Source: a virus. Taken from it: DNA of 36,267 nt. A program made the translations under genes and the position numbers. The stretch covers positions 1-36,267 of IMG/VR virus record IMGVR_UViG_3300046170_000218; one strand, 5' to 3'. Under the pieces are notes generated by a model. It ran no database searches and had not been told where the DNA came from. It saw nothing but the letters and a program-made list of their open reading frames with translations. Below are positions 17,419 to 25,126 of this stretch, one piece after another (position 1 is the first letter of the stretch; each line of letters opens with the position of its first letter).

Positions 17419-18111
17419 ATGGGTTTTGTCGTTAAAGATCGGGTGAAAGAAACGACGTCCACAACCGGGACGGGAACCATCACGCTCTCTGGGGCGTCTG
17501 ATGGTTTCCGCTCGTTTGCGTCCGTTTTGTCTGATAATGATATTACTTATTACGCTCTCACAGAAAGCGGGACTGGTGAGTTCGAGGTCGGGCTCGGCAC
17601 ATTTAATTCATCCGGAACGACTTTAGAGCGCACGACAATCCTATCAAGCTCAAACTCTGACAGCGCCATCAACCTGACGGATGGTGAGGCTGACGTTTTT
17701 ATCACCTATCCGGCGGACAAAGCGGTCATCCTGGATGGGTCTGACAACCAGACAAACCCTGGCTTGATTACGGCTGACACTTTCGTCGATCGAGCGACAA
17801 CGCTTTCGGGCGCAACGCCGACGGCAAATGTTGGATCTTTTGGCGTCTTCAACATCACGCTCAGCGCGGCGACGACGTTTTCGTTTACCGGGTTTCCATC
17901 CAGCGGGACGGCTGTTTATTGGGTTGTCAAAGTTAAGCAAGACGCATCCGGCAACGCCTATTCAGTATCTTGGCCGTCATCTGTCAAGTTTGCAACTGGC
18001 GCAGCGCCAACGCTGTCCAACTCCGCTGACGAGGTCGATGTTTTCACATTCTATTCAGACGACGGCGGGACAACGGTTTTCGGCTTCGCGTCTGGGCTAG
18101 ATCTCTCGTAG
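17419..18111 (+). CDS. Tail fibre protein
   Basis: A 230-residue probable receptor-contact protein. Residues 1-110 carry the motif D-R-V-K-E-T-T-S-T-T-G-T-G-T-I, then Y-Y-A-L-T-E-S-G and F-E-V-G-L-G-T-F and a T-L-E-R-T-T-I-L-S-S-S-N run ending V-F-I-T-Y-P-A-D. This is a module repeatedly found in marine phage fibres. The remainder is a Thr/Ser-rich beta region. The start has GGGGTGATC upstream, 17 nt after the preceding stop. Confidence 0.75.
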   Translation: MGFVVKDRVKETTSTTGTGTITLSGASDGFRSFASVLSDNDITYYALTESGTGEFEVGLGTFNSSGTTLERTTILSSSNSDSAINLTDGEADVFITYPADKAVILDGSDNQTNPGLITADTFVDRATTLSGATPTANVGSFGVFNITLSAATTFSFTGFPSSGTAVYWVVKVKQDASGNAYSVSWPSSVKFATGAAPTLSNSADEVDVFTFYSDDGGTTVFGFASGLDLS

Positions 18112-18118
18112 GTTTGAA

Positions 18119-19438
18119 ATGAGCGCTCAGAAAAAAATATTGTTTGGTGGTCAACATCTGACGACGTTCAACACAACATATCCAACAAGTCGGACGACCA
18201 CCTTTACGACAACATTTTTGACGAGCCAGTCGACAAACCGAGCGACATCAAGAGCAACGACGACGTCTTTTACGACCACCTATGCGACGACGACGCCGAC
18301 ATCAAAGTCGACGACGACAACGTTCAACACAAACAAGCCGACGTCATTTTCAACAAGCCGCTCGACGACGACAAATTATAGCTCATCTTTTTCTACAAAC
18401 ACTCCGACATCAAAGTCGACGACGACATCGTTCAGCACCAGCTTCGACACGACATTTTCAACATCTAAGTCGACGACGACCAGTTACGCTTCTAGCTTTC
18501 CGACGAGCTATCCAACATCTTATCAATCGAGCTTTTCAACAGCCGTGAGCGATCTGACAATTCGAAACACCTCAAAGCTCACAGCTAAGCCGACACTTAA
18601 GACGACGTCTTTTTCACAAAGTACAAATTCTCCAACGTCAAAGCCGACGTCGTTTTCAACGAGTTACACAGCATCAACGAGCTATTCGACTTTTTACGTT
18701 GGGACAACTACCTATAATACCTCGGTTATCAATTTTACTAACCATCAAACGCAAAGAACTACGTCGAAGCCTACGTTTTATGTGAGCTATGCAAGCCCTC
18801 CCGTCGCAACAAGTCGCTTAACAAACGGTCCGACAAACGTATATACAATTTACAGATCCGACATTGTAAACAGTACAAGCAAATCGACGGCCTTAAGTCA
18901 GACCACATCAAAAAATACGGCTAAAACGCGGACGACAAGCAAGTCGACAACTAAGCCAACCTATTTCAGCACGGCCGCATCTAGGCAGACAAACAAGCCG
19001 ACGGACAAACCCACGACTTTCGAAACCGCATTTAATACAAATTACAATCGAAACACTTCAACGCCAACCTCGGCCACGACGACAAAGTCAACCAGCGTTC
19101 CGACATCAAAGTCGACGACGACAACGTTCAACACAAGCCGAGGGACGTCAAACTCAACGTCACGCTCAACGACGACCTCCTATGCTTCGTATTTCCTCAC
19201 ATCAACGCCGACATCAAAGTCGACGACGACATCCTTTACAACCTCAAGGCTAACAGCAAAGCCGACGTCCAAATCGACGACCACCTCATATCTGTCAGTT
19301 TTCAACACATCACGGTCAACGAGCAAATCGACCTCAACAGGATACACGACCTACTTCACAACCCAATTTAACACATCAAAACCGACCAGTCGTTTGACGA
19401 CTTTCGGGACGTTTTACTTAACAGACAAGCTGACATGA
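18119..19438 (+). CDS. Thr/Ser-rich tandem-repeat fibre-like protein
   Basis: A 439-residue low-complexity protein, about two thirds Thr plus Ser in the segment I counted, with almost no acidic residues, many Lys/Arg and no Cys. Most of it can be written as tetrapeptides such as F-S-T-S, F-N-T-N, K-S-T-T and K-P-T-S, where an aromatic or basic residue alternates with T-S/T-T. This is the sort of sequence that can form a thin solenoid or needle. DNA repeats recur along the gene (for example 18296-18332 equals 19100-19136). A short non-repetitive start (M-S-A-Q-K-K-I-L-F-G-G) precedes the repeats. Its stop overlaps the start of a glycosyltransferase-like gene (ATGA). Similar Thr/Ser repeats exist in other marine phage proteins of unknown function. 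Confidence 0.7.
   Translation: MSAQKKILFGGQHLTTFNTTYPTSRTTTFTTTFLTSQSTNRATSRATTTSFTTTYATTTPTSKSTTTTFNTNKPTSFSTSRSTTTNYSSSFSTNTPTSKSTTTSFSTSFDTTFSTSKSTTTSYASSFPTSYPTSYQSSFSTAVSDLTIRNTSKLTAKPTLKTTSFSQSTNSPTSKPTSFSTSYTASTSYSTFYVGTTTYNTSVINFTNHQTQRTTSKPTFYVSYASPPVATSRLTNGPTNVYTIYRSDIVNSTSKSTALSQTTSKNTAKTRTTSKSTTKPTYFSTAASRQTNKPTDKPTTFETAFNTNYNRNTSTPTSATTTKSTSVPTSKSTTTTFNTSRGTSNSTSRSTTTSYASYFLTSTPTSKSTTTSFTTSRLTAKPTSKSTTTSYLSVFNTSRSTSKSTSTGYTTYFTTQFNTSKPTSRLTTFGTFYLTDKLT
18296..18332 (+). repeat. Direct repeat within Thr/Ser-rich gene (copy 1)
   Basis: 37-nt sequence starting CCGACATCAAAGTCGACGAC, identical to 19100-19136; its first 23 nt recur at about 18404 and 19208. All copies are in the same reading frame and encode P-T-S-K-S-T-T-T, so duplication within the gene is likely. 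Confidence 0.85.
19100..19136 (+). repeat. Direct repeat within Thr/Ser-rich gene (copy 2)
   Basis: Perfect second copy of the 37-nt repeat at 18296-18332, 804 nt (268 codons) away, in frame. Confidence 0.85.
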
Positions 19439-20328
19439 TCCCTCCGCATAAAACATATCTTCACACGACAGCGAATAACGAACAGCGGATCGGTGAAAAT
19501 AAAAGGTCTGTCGACGCCAAAGGGTTTCGCGCGATCGAAGAAATGTTGGACGAGCTTGGCCCAATGACGACGACTTGTGATGTCCGTCCGATCCAGCCGC
19601 CAAATTTCACGGAGTTTCTCTATTTCGATTGTTTGGGCGGTTTGATGCTGGCGACGATGTCGGCAGAGATCAACTGCCGAGTTGCGGCCGTAATATCTGA
19701 GGAGAAACCAGCGGCGGAGTTTAATCGCGCCTGGATTGCGGACAAGTATGTTCTGGACGAAAATATAAAAACTTATGACCGGATCATTTTTTTGGCTGGG
19801 TGCAATAGCGCGCACCTGATGGATCAACAGCGGATCATGGACCTGGTCGATAATCACGGCTTTTATTTAAAGCCTCACCCTGTCGTGACTGAGGGATTTA
19901 TCAAAGACCTCGGCGCAACGTTCGGCTATCATAAAGTGATCGACCCCTCGGTTTCTGGAATGACGTTGCTTGAAAATTGTGAGGTCGCCGGGTCGACGCA
20001 TTGCTCAGAGCTTTACATTGTGGCGCGGATTTTGGGCAAACAAGTGGTCGACATTACTCGCCCCGACCGGGCTTGGAATGGAACCTATCATCACGTTTGT
20101 CGATTGCTCGACAATACTGACAAAGACATCGAGCGCATTTCTGCTTTATTCATGAACGACCGCTCAGGATTTTTGCGCCCAAACGATGAGATAGATGTCT
20201 CTAGGTCGAAGGCGGAAAATTACATGGAGGCAGCTCTGATAGAACGAAAGCCTTTTGAATTACTAACAACTCAAAGACTGGTTCCAAAAGAGCGAACGCA
20301 TTCTCATTGGAATGAAGCGAGGCAATAA
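19435..20328 (+). CDS. Glycosyltransferase-like protein
   Basis: A 297-residue protein with a GT-B/capsule-synthesis-like second half: F-Y-L-K-P-H-P-V-V-T-E-G-F, then T-L-L-E-N-C-E-V-A-G-S-T-H-C-S-E-L and A-R-I-L-G-K-Q-V-V-D-I. In that fold, K-P-H-P and the S/E-containing loop bind the donor nucleotide sugar or phosphate. I cannot assign donor or acceptor. It is translationally coupled (ATGA) to the Thr/Ser-rich protein, whose hydroxyl side chains are natural O-glycosylation targets. The N-terminal third, about residues 1-95, is less clear. Confidence 0.5.
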   Translation: MIPPHKTYLHTTANNEQRIGENKRSVDAKGFRAIEEMLDELGPMTTTCDVRPIQPPNFTEFLYFDCLGGLMLATMSAEINCRVAAVISEEKPAAEFNRAWIADKYVLDENIKTYDRIIFLAGCNSAHLMDQQRIMDLVDNHGFYLKPHPVVTEGFIKDLGATFGYHKVIDPSVSGMTLLENCEVAGSTHCSELYIVARILGKQVVDITRPDRAWNGTYHHVCRLLDNTDKDIERISALFMNDRSGFLRPNDEIDVSRSKAENYMEAALIERKPFELLTTQRLVPKERTHSHWNEARQ

Positions 20329-20811
20329 ATGTTTATAAAATCAAATGAAAACGGCGAGGTCGTAAAATTTCCTTACAGCTTCGGCATGTTCAGAAATGAT
20401 CACCCGAATGTATCAGTCCCGCGAAATATGTCGCACGATTTGTGCGCGCAGTTTCACGTTTATCCGGTGGCATCACTGCCCTTCCCAGCTTACGAAAAGC
20501 GCACTCAACGGCTCAGAAGATGGGCCGAGCCTCGGTATGACGAGGGCGCTCAAGAATGGCAATATGGTCACACTGTCGAGAATATGACAGACGCCGAAAT
20601 TGCGGTTCAGCTTGAGGCAGCGTCAAGACTTGTTCGAGCGCAGAGAAACAAAGAGCTTGATAAATATGATTACGTGATCGTCCGGTATTTAGAGCGCGGC
20701 GTTGAGATCCCGCAAGAGTGGCGAGATTTTCGTCAAGCGTTGCGTGACCTAACGAGCCAACAAAACTTCCCCTGGGAAGTCGTTTATCCACAGGCTCCGA
20801 GCGATGGCTGA
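20329..20811 (+). CDS. Second tail chaperone-like protein
   Basis: A 160-residue protein beginning immediately after the preceding stop (TAAATG). Residues about 50-110 include R-R-W-A-E-P-R-Y-D-E. The C-terminal part has the W-R-D-F-R-Q-A-L-R-D-L core and a P-W-E-V-V-Y-P-Q-A-P end, like the chaperone at 15944-16318. It probably serves the fibre proteins of this second cluster. It overlaps the next gene by 8 nt. Confidence 0.65.
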   Translation: MFIKSNENGEVVKFPYSFGMFRNDHPNVSVPRNMSHDLCAQFHVYPVASLPFPAYEKRTQRLRRWAEPRYDEGAQEWQYGHTVENMTDAEIAVQLEAASRLVRAQRNKELDKYDYVIVRYLERGVEIPQEWRDFRQALRDLTSQQNFPWEVVYPQAPSDG

Positions 20812-21496
20812 GGTTTTTTATTCTATCACCGATACAGTTGGTGGCTTGCCGCTCACCCTCAGCGAGCCCGTCAGCTTGCTCTCGGAATTGCGAGACAAAT
20901 ACAAAGGGACAAGCGCGGATCTCTATCTCAGATGCCCGAGCGCGATCGACGAGCTGAAAAACACTTTTGTTATGCGAAGCCCGACGGATCTTAAAATTAA
21001 ACACAGAGCCGCTGACATATCTATCGAGGCGGGATCAGAGCAATTCGCAAAAGATGTTTTCAATGATCTTTCAAGTGACGGGACGCTTTGCACGATCGGT
21101 CCAGGTTTTGCGTTTTTCTCGGAGCAACCTTTGAGGATGTTTCAAACCCCTGCATATTTACACAAGACACCATTTGACGACGTTGTTCTCACGCCTGGGA
21201 CATTCGATGTTGGAAAGTGGTTTCGCCCCATTGTCAGCGGCGTAATAAATCAGGCTCAATCGGACATTGTGATCAAACGGAATGATCCGCTTTATTATGT
21301 GCGCTTTGATACCGATGAAAAAATTAAGTTTCGCGCTTTTGAGTACAGCGAAAAAATCCATGAGTTTTTTGGCGATGCGATAAATTTGAAAATTAGCATC
21401 GACCGGCTCGCGCTGAAAGATCTTTATAAAATGTTTACTAGATCTAAACGACGGGAAGCTGTCCGGCGCGAGATCCTCGCGAACGCCTTGGAGTAA
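20804..21496 (+). CDS. Unknown protein of fibre cluster
   Basis: A 230-residue soluble protein I do not recognise. Visible features: L-Y-L-R-C-P-S-A-I-D-E-L-K-N-T-F-V near residues 42-58, a central F-F-S-E-Q-P-L-R-M-F-Q-T-P, F-D-V-G-K-W-F-R-P-I and I-V-I-K-R-N-D-P-L-Y-Y-V-R-F. The pattern of a compact alpha/beta enzyme-like protein, rather than a fibre, is suggestive. Without a family match, function is unknown. The start overlaps the preceding gene by 8 nt. Confidence 0.7.
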   Translation: MAEVFYSITDTVGGLPLTLSEPVSLLSELRDKYKGTSADLYLRCPSAIDELKNTFVMRSPTDLKIKHRAADISIEAGSEQFAKDVFNDLSSDGTLCTIGPGFAFFSEQPLRMFQTPAYLHKTPFDDVVLTPGTFDVGKWFRPIVSGVINQAQSDIVIKRNDPLYYVRFDTDEKIKFRAFEYSEKIHEFFGDAINLKISIDRLALKDLYKMFTRSKRREAVRREILANALE

Positions 21497-21502
21497 ATTG
21501 TC

Positions 21503-22168
21503 ATGTTTGGTTTTTCACCTTTTGCCGGATCCGCGTTCTCTGATGAGGGCGTCGTCACTTATGCACTAACGCCTAGCAGCATCACGGTCACGCCGGTCGT
21601 TTCAAGCTCGGCAATGGTTGAAAACGAAACGTTCAGCGCTCCAGCCCTTACGGCTGGCGCTCCTGTTTTACAGTCGGCGGCAATGTCCGAGGACGAGACG
21701 CTTTCGGCGTCTAGCTTAGAGGCTGGCGTCCCGGTTTTGGGATCCTCAGAAATTGACCAGAAACACAATCTGGTCGGCTCTGGGGTCAATTCAACGCCTG
21801 TTCTGGGCGCGCCTGACATTGATCAAGGTCATGACCTGGCTGGCACTAGCTTTGCGGCTCATACACCAACTCTAGGCGCTCCGGAGATTGACCAGGATCA
21901 CCGGATCACAGCGACAAATCTATCAACACAATCGCCGGTCCCGGCGGCTGTCACGATGTCAGAGGACGAGAGTTTCACCGCTGACAACCTAGTCGGCGGG
22001 TCACCTAGCCTGGGCGACCCTGACGTCGATCAAGAGCACGATCTGGCGGCTGATAGCATCACCGGCACAGGACCGGCCATCGCGGACATCGTTCTCGGCC
22101 AAATCGAAGTTCTCGGAACAACCGGCGTTCTTGCCGGGAGCGCTGCCCTGGGATCATCCTGCATTTAA
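21503..22168 (+). CDS. Repeat fibre protein, N-terminal part (frameshifted)
   Basis: First part of a protein built from 22-24-residue tandem repeats. A short start (M-F-G-F-S-P-F-A-G-S-A-F) leads into units such as P-V-L-G-A-P-D-I-D-Q-G-H-D-L followed by 9 more residues. Two flavours alternate: x-I-D-Q-x-H-x-L and x-M-S-E-D-E-T-L. The open frame ends at 22168 because a single extra T (22160) shifts it; removing it restores the exact 23-residue period into the next frame. The whole protein would be about 693 residues and probably forms an elongated fibre. Confidence 0.75.
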   Translation: MFGFSPFAGSAFSDEGVVTYALTPSSITVTPVVSSSAMVENETFSAPALTAGAPVLQSAAMSEDETLSASSLEAGVPVLGSSEIDQKHNLVGSGVNSTPVLGAPDIDQGHDLAGTSFAAHTPTLGAPEIDQDHRITATNLSTQSPVPAAVTMSEDESFTADNLVGGSPSLGDPDVDQEHDLAADSITGTGPAIADIVLGQIEVLGTTGVLAGSAALGSSCI

Positions 22169-23582
22169 TCAAGGACAAACCTTAGACGCGAATGATTTAG
22201 AAACGCAAGCGCCGGTCCCGGCGGCTGTCACGATGTCAGAGGACGAAACGCTGAGCGGCGTCAGCATCGCAGCAAGCGCGCCGGTCTTAGCGGCTCCCGA
22301 TATTGATCAAGATCATGACTTAAGCGGCGATGCGGTGGCCTCTCAAACGCCTCGCCTGGGCTCTCCGGATATCGGTCAGGGTCACACAATCACGGCCTCA
22401 GCGTTGCTCTCAGCGGCTCCCGTTCCAGGCAATGCAAACATGGCAGAGCGCGAGACACTCACGATCGCCGACATCGTGATCCCTGCTTATGTTTTCGGTT
22501 CACCAGACATCGATCAAGAGCACGAACTGACAGGATCAAATCTCGTCGGATCAGCGTTCAACTTAGCATCGGCGGCAATGTCCGAGGAGGAAACGTTAGG
22601 CGGAGCATCGATCGTCGCTGGATCCCCAGAAATTTCGACAACTACGTTTACTCTATCAGTCACACTCGATGGGAACGACATCGCTGTCGGCGCGCCGATC
22701 GTCGGCTCCACAGCGATCGACCAACGCCACAACCTTACCGGCGACAGCCTAACACTCGCCCCGGCTGTTGCGCCTGTCGCAATGTCGGAGGACGAAACGT
22801 TTGCGACTGACGGCATCCTAAGCGGGTCTCCGGCTTTGGTGAGTGCAATCATGGTCGAGAATGTCGTCATGAGCGCCGACAGCATCACAGCGCTTGCGCC
22901 GGTCGTCCCAGAGACAGCGATGGCAGAGGACGAAACCCTTGCGGGTGTTCCATTGGCTATCGGCTCCCCTGCCCTGGGAAGTCCAGAGATCGACCAGGAT
23001 CATCAGCTCACCTCGCCAGACTTGGCGGCTCATACGCCAACCCTCGGCGAGCCCGACATTGACCAGGATCATCAACTCACATCATCCGCCCTCGAGAGCG
23101 CGCCGCTGTTGGCCGAGCCTGATTTCAGTCAGGATCACGACTTGGGCGCTGGCTCGATATCTCTACGATCGCCCGACGTTCCAGCCGCGACAATGTTCGA
23201 GGAGGAAACACTCACAACCGGCGATTTGGAAACTGACAGTCCGGACCTTGCTGATCCTCAGATTTCTCAGGTTCACGACCTGGCGGCGAATGCGGTTCTT
23301 TCAGCGCCAGTCATTGCAGACGCAAACTTTGTTCAAATTCACGACTTGGCGGGTGTATCGATCGCCTCTGGATCCCCGAGCCTGGGCGTTTCGCCTGAGC
23401 TTGTTCAAATCAGTTACCTTTTCGCAACGAACTTAAACGCCGGGACGCCTAGAATACCGACGCTCGTTTATGACATCGGGCTCCCGCGTCTGGTCAGCAT
23501 TGACCAGGCATCATTCAACCTTGTCGTCGTCAGAACGTCGACAAACTCAATCACTTATAATGAGGAAAATGACGCGGCATGA
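22131..23582 (+). CDS. Repeat fibre protein, C-terminal part (frameshifted)
   Basis: Continuation of the repeat protein in the +1 frame from 22161; the nominal TTG start at 22131 has no ribosome site and encodes nonsense until the repeats begin at A-F-N-Q-G-Q-T-L. About 19 further repeats follow (most 23 residues, a few 22 or 24), giving about 27 in total with the upstream part. The last 60 residues lose the repeat pattern and end in E-E-N-D-A-A. The stop overlaps the next gene start. This part could be a separate nonfunctional piece, or be fused through +1 recoding. I judge it part of one gene. Confidence 0.75.
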   Translation: MPGALPWDHPAFNQGQTLDANDLETQAPVPAAVTMSEDETLSGVSIAASAPVLAAPDIDQDHDLSGDAVASQTPRLGSPDIGQGHTITASALLSAAPVPGNANMAERETLTIADIVIPAYVFGSPDIDQEHELTGSNLVGSAFNLASAAMSEEETLGGASIVAGSPEISTTTFTLSVTLDGNDIAVGAPIVGSTAIDQRHNLTGDSLTLAPAVAPVAMSEDETFATDGILSGSPALVSAIMVENVVMSADSITALAPVVPETAMAEDETLAGVPLAIGSPALGSPEIDQDHQLTSPDLAAHTPTLGEPDIDQDHQLTSSALESAPLLAEPDFSQDHDLGAGSISLRSPDVPAATMFEEETLTTGDLETDSPDLADPQISQVHDLAANAVLSAPVIADANFVQIHDLAGVSIASGSPSLGVSPELVQISYLFATNLNAGTPRIPTLVYDIGLPRLVSIDQASFNLVVVRTSTNSITYNEENDAA

Positions 23583-23902
23583 CGTTTTATATAAAACAAA
23601 ATGACACCTCGCCACATCTTAGCGCCACGCTCAAAGATGCCGACGGAAATTTGATCGACCTTACGAGCGCGACGGTTCGCTTTCATATGCGCAAAATCGG
23701 AGGATCGACTGCACTCGTCGACGCAGCGGCGACCGTCGTCGCTGAGGATGCAGGGTCGGTCAGATACAACTGGCAAGCTGAGGACACCGAAACGCCGGGG
23801 TCGTTCCACGCGGAATTTGAGGTCACTTATGCGAGCGGAGACATCGAAACTTTCCCAAATGACAGCTACGTCTCCGTCGAAATTACAGACGACATAACAT
23901 AG
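23579..23902 (+). CDS. Baseplate/fibre-associated protein (BppU N-terminal-like)
   Basis: A 107-residue beta-rich protein resembling the N-terminal domain of BppU-type baseplate proteins. It has Q-N-D-T-S-P-H-L-S-A-T-L-K-D-A-D-G-N near the start, L-T-S-A-T-V-R-F-H-M-R-K, Y-N-W-Q-A-E-D-T-E-T-P-G-S-F-H-A-E-F-E-V and D-I-E-T-F-P-N-D-S. Such domains attach receptor-binding proteins to the tail. Its start overlaps the repeat fibre stop (ATGA-type), consistent with co-assembly. Confidence 0.7.
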   Translation: MTFYIKQNDTSPHLSATLKDADGNLIDLTSATVRFHMRKIGGSTALVDAAATVVAEDAGSVRYNWQAEDTETPGSFHAEFEVTYASGDIETFPNDSYVSVEITDDIT

Positions 23903-23909
23903 GAGACGG

Positions 23910-24116
23910 ATGATGTCAGACGATCGACGCACTGTCGCAAGCGCTCACTCGAGGGTCGATGCATTGGAAAAAGAAATCGTAGAGCTAAAAACCACGATGA
24001 AAATCCAGCTCAAAGATTTGTTCGGGCGCGTGAAGCTGATCCAGAATATTATCTTGTCGGCATCCGGAGCGATGATCTTGATGCTCGTCAGCATACTTAT
24101 GAAAATGTCGTCATGA
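23910..24116 (+). CDS. Small coiled-coil membrane protein (XhlA-like)
   Basis: A 68-residue protein with an N-terminal soluble coiled-coil (about residues 12-40, D-A-L-E-K-E-I-V-E-L-K) and one transmembrane segment near the C-terminus (I-I-L-S-A-S-G-A-M-I-L-M-L-V-S-I). This is the layout of XhlA/haemolysin-type lysis accessory proteins. AGGAGACGG precedes the ATG. It is the first gene of the lysis cluster. Confidence 0.6.
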   Translation: MMSDDRRTVASAHSRVDALEKEIVELKTTMKIQLKDLFGRVKLIQNIILSASGAMILMLVSILMKMSS

Positions 24117-24373
24117 TTTGCGAGCTGGTCCTCATCATGTGGGCTCAGCAAATTGTCCAGGGCTCGGGATCCTGGGTGTTTAAGGACTGTTATTACAAGT
24201 GTGACAACAGCCCTAGTCCGGTTTTTCGCCGGTTGGATCCTGAAAAAATATGTCCTGGGAGTTTTAAATATGCCGATCGATCCGATCTCAGCCCTGAGCG
24301 TCGCGGCGTCAGCCGTGAACTCAATGCGAACCCTTATAAACGCGGGTCAGGATACCAGCTCGGCTATTTCTAA
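24113..24373 (+). CDS. Small Cys-containing protein of lysis cluster
   Basis: An 86-residue product starting with an ATGA overlap. A hydrophobic start (M-I-C-E-L-V-L-I-M-W-A) is followed by F-K-D-C-Y-Y-K-C and R-L-D-P-E-K-I-C-P, a pattern I associate with small marine phage proteins with disulfide-capable Cys residues. The last 35 residues overlap the start of the next gene in another frame and are probably less constrained. A role in lysis or in membrane association is inferred from context. Confidence 0.5.
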   Translation: MICELVLIMWAQQIVQGSGSWVFKDCYYKCDNSPSPVFRRLDPEKICPGSFKYADRSDLSPERRGVSRELNANPYKRGSGYQLGYF

Positions 24374-24740
24374 ATTTGCCGGAGCTTGGGCAGATATTAA
24401 CGAGGCCGAGAGTAGAGCCAAAAATCCAAAGTGGTTCGAACACTTTACCGGCTCGCTCGAACAGCGCGCCGCGTCAGCTTTTGCGTGTAAGAAAAAAGCC
24501 GAGGCTTTAAACAAAGATCTCTGCGATATGATCCAATTCGTTCACGGTCCGACAGGTCTGAAAGAATACAAAACTATTCTCAGAGAGATGCGCGAACAAA
24601 AGAAAAAGAACGAATTTCGCAGACAAGAAATCAAAGACAAAGTCCTGAGCTGGACACTTGGCTTGCTTCTGTCGAGCTTGGCGACGGCCTTAATGGGGAT
24701 CATTGTTTATTTTCTCGGCAAGGGCGAGGGGCGTTGGTGA
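24270..24740 (+). CDS. Unknown protein with C-terminal transmembrane segment
   Basis: A 156-residue protein starting M-P-I-D-P-I-S-A-L at ATG 24270 (GGGAG upstream), chosen over longer in-frame extensions that lack start context. The body is helical, with K-N-P-K-W-F-E-H-F and a charged R-E-M-R-E-Q-K-K-K-N-E-F-R-R-Q-E stretch. A transmembrane helix near residues 131-150 is followed by a short Lys/Gly/Arg tail. Proteins of this layout occur in other marine phages. A virion or lysis role is possible, but I cannot name one. It overlaps the upstream gene by about 100 nt. Confidence 0.65.
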   Translation: MPIDPISALSVAASAVNSMRTLINAGQDTSSAISKFAGAWADINEAESRAKNPKWFEHFTGSLEQRAASAFACKKKAEALNKDLCDMIQFVHGPTGLKEYKTILREMREQKKKNEFRRQEIKDKVLSWTLGLLLSSLATALMGIIVYFLGKGEGRW

Positions 24741-24743
24741 TTT

Positions 24744-24986
24744 GTGCAAATAAAAGGGCATCGAGGAAAGTTTACGCTCGAGGACGACCGAGGGCGCGTC
24801 GTCGTTATATCGAGCGATATCAGAATATGTCGTCATTATGCAAAGGAGCTGAGAGATGAACGAAATGGTCCCAGACAAAATGGCCTATCAGGTAAACAAA
24901 CGGCGGATGGCCTGGTCGTCAATCGGCCTCATGGCCTTGGTGACGATCGCGACGATCGTAGATCCGGCAAGGATGGCGGAGGCTGA
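24744..24986 (+). CDS. Small protein of unknown function (GTG start)
   Basis: An 80-codon frame starting with GTG 3 nt after the previous stop. The first 45 residues (V-Q-I-K-G-H-R-G-K-F-T-L-E-D-D-R-G-R-V-V-V-I) look like a real small beta protein with a helix. The rest overlaps the next gene, where Arg/Asp/Gly-rich sequence looks like frame shadow. The ribosome site is weak (GAGGGG). Tentative. Confidence 0.4.
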   Translation: MQIKGHRGKFTLEDDRGRVVVISSDIRICRHYAKELRDERNGPRQNGLSGKQTADGLVVNRPHGLGDDRDDRRSGKDGGG

Positions 24987-25092
24987 CAGCGTTTTGATGG
25001 CTCAATACATCGCCCTGTCTGGTTTGGTCGGCGCGTATTTTGGATTTTCTGCCAAGTCGAACACAAGCGTCAGCTCGTCAGCCAAGTCATGA
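24856..25092 (+). CDS. Small two-helix membrane protein, holin candidate
   Basis: A 78-residue protein with two predicted membrane segments: about residues 19-36 (S-S-I-G-L-M-A-L-V-T-I-A-T-I) and 49-66 (Y-I-A-L-S-G-L-V-G-A-Y-F-G-F). AAAGGAG precedes the ATG at good spacing. The short hydrophilic ends and position before a 3-TM holin-like gene and a muramidase suggest a holin or antiholin. Confidence 0.65.
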   Translation: MNEMVPDKMAYQVNKRRMAWSSIGLMALVTIATIVDPARMAEADSVLMAQYIALSGLVGAYFGFSAKSNTSVSSSAKS

Positions 25093-25126
25093 TCGACGCT
25101 GATTAAATTAAAGGAGTAATGGTTCA

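Noticed and set aside
18119-19438. Regular DNA repeats considered as a CRISPR array
   Set aside because: Repeats are in frame, irregularly spaced and encode a continuous protein; no unique spacers of uniform length and no cas genes.
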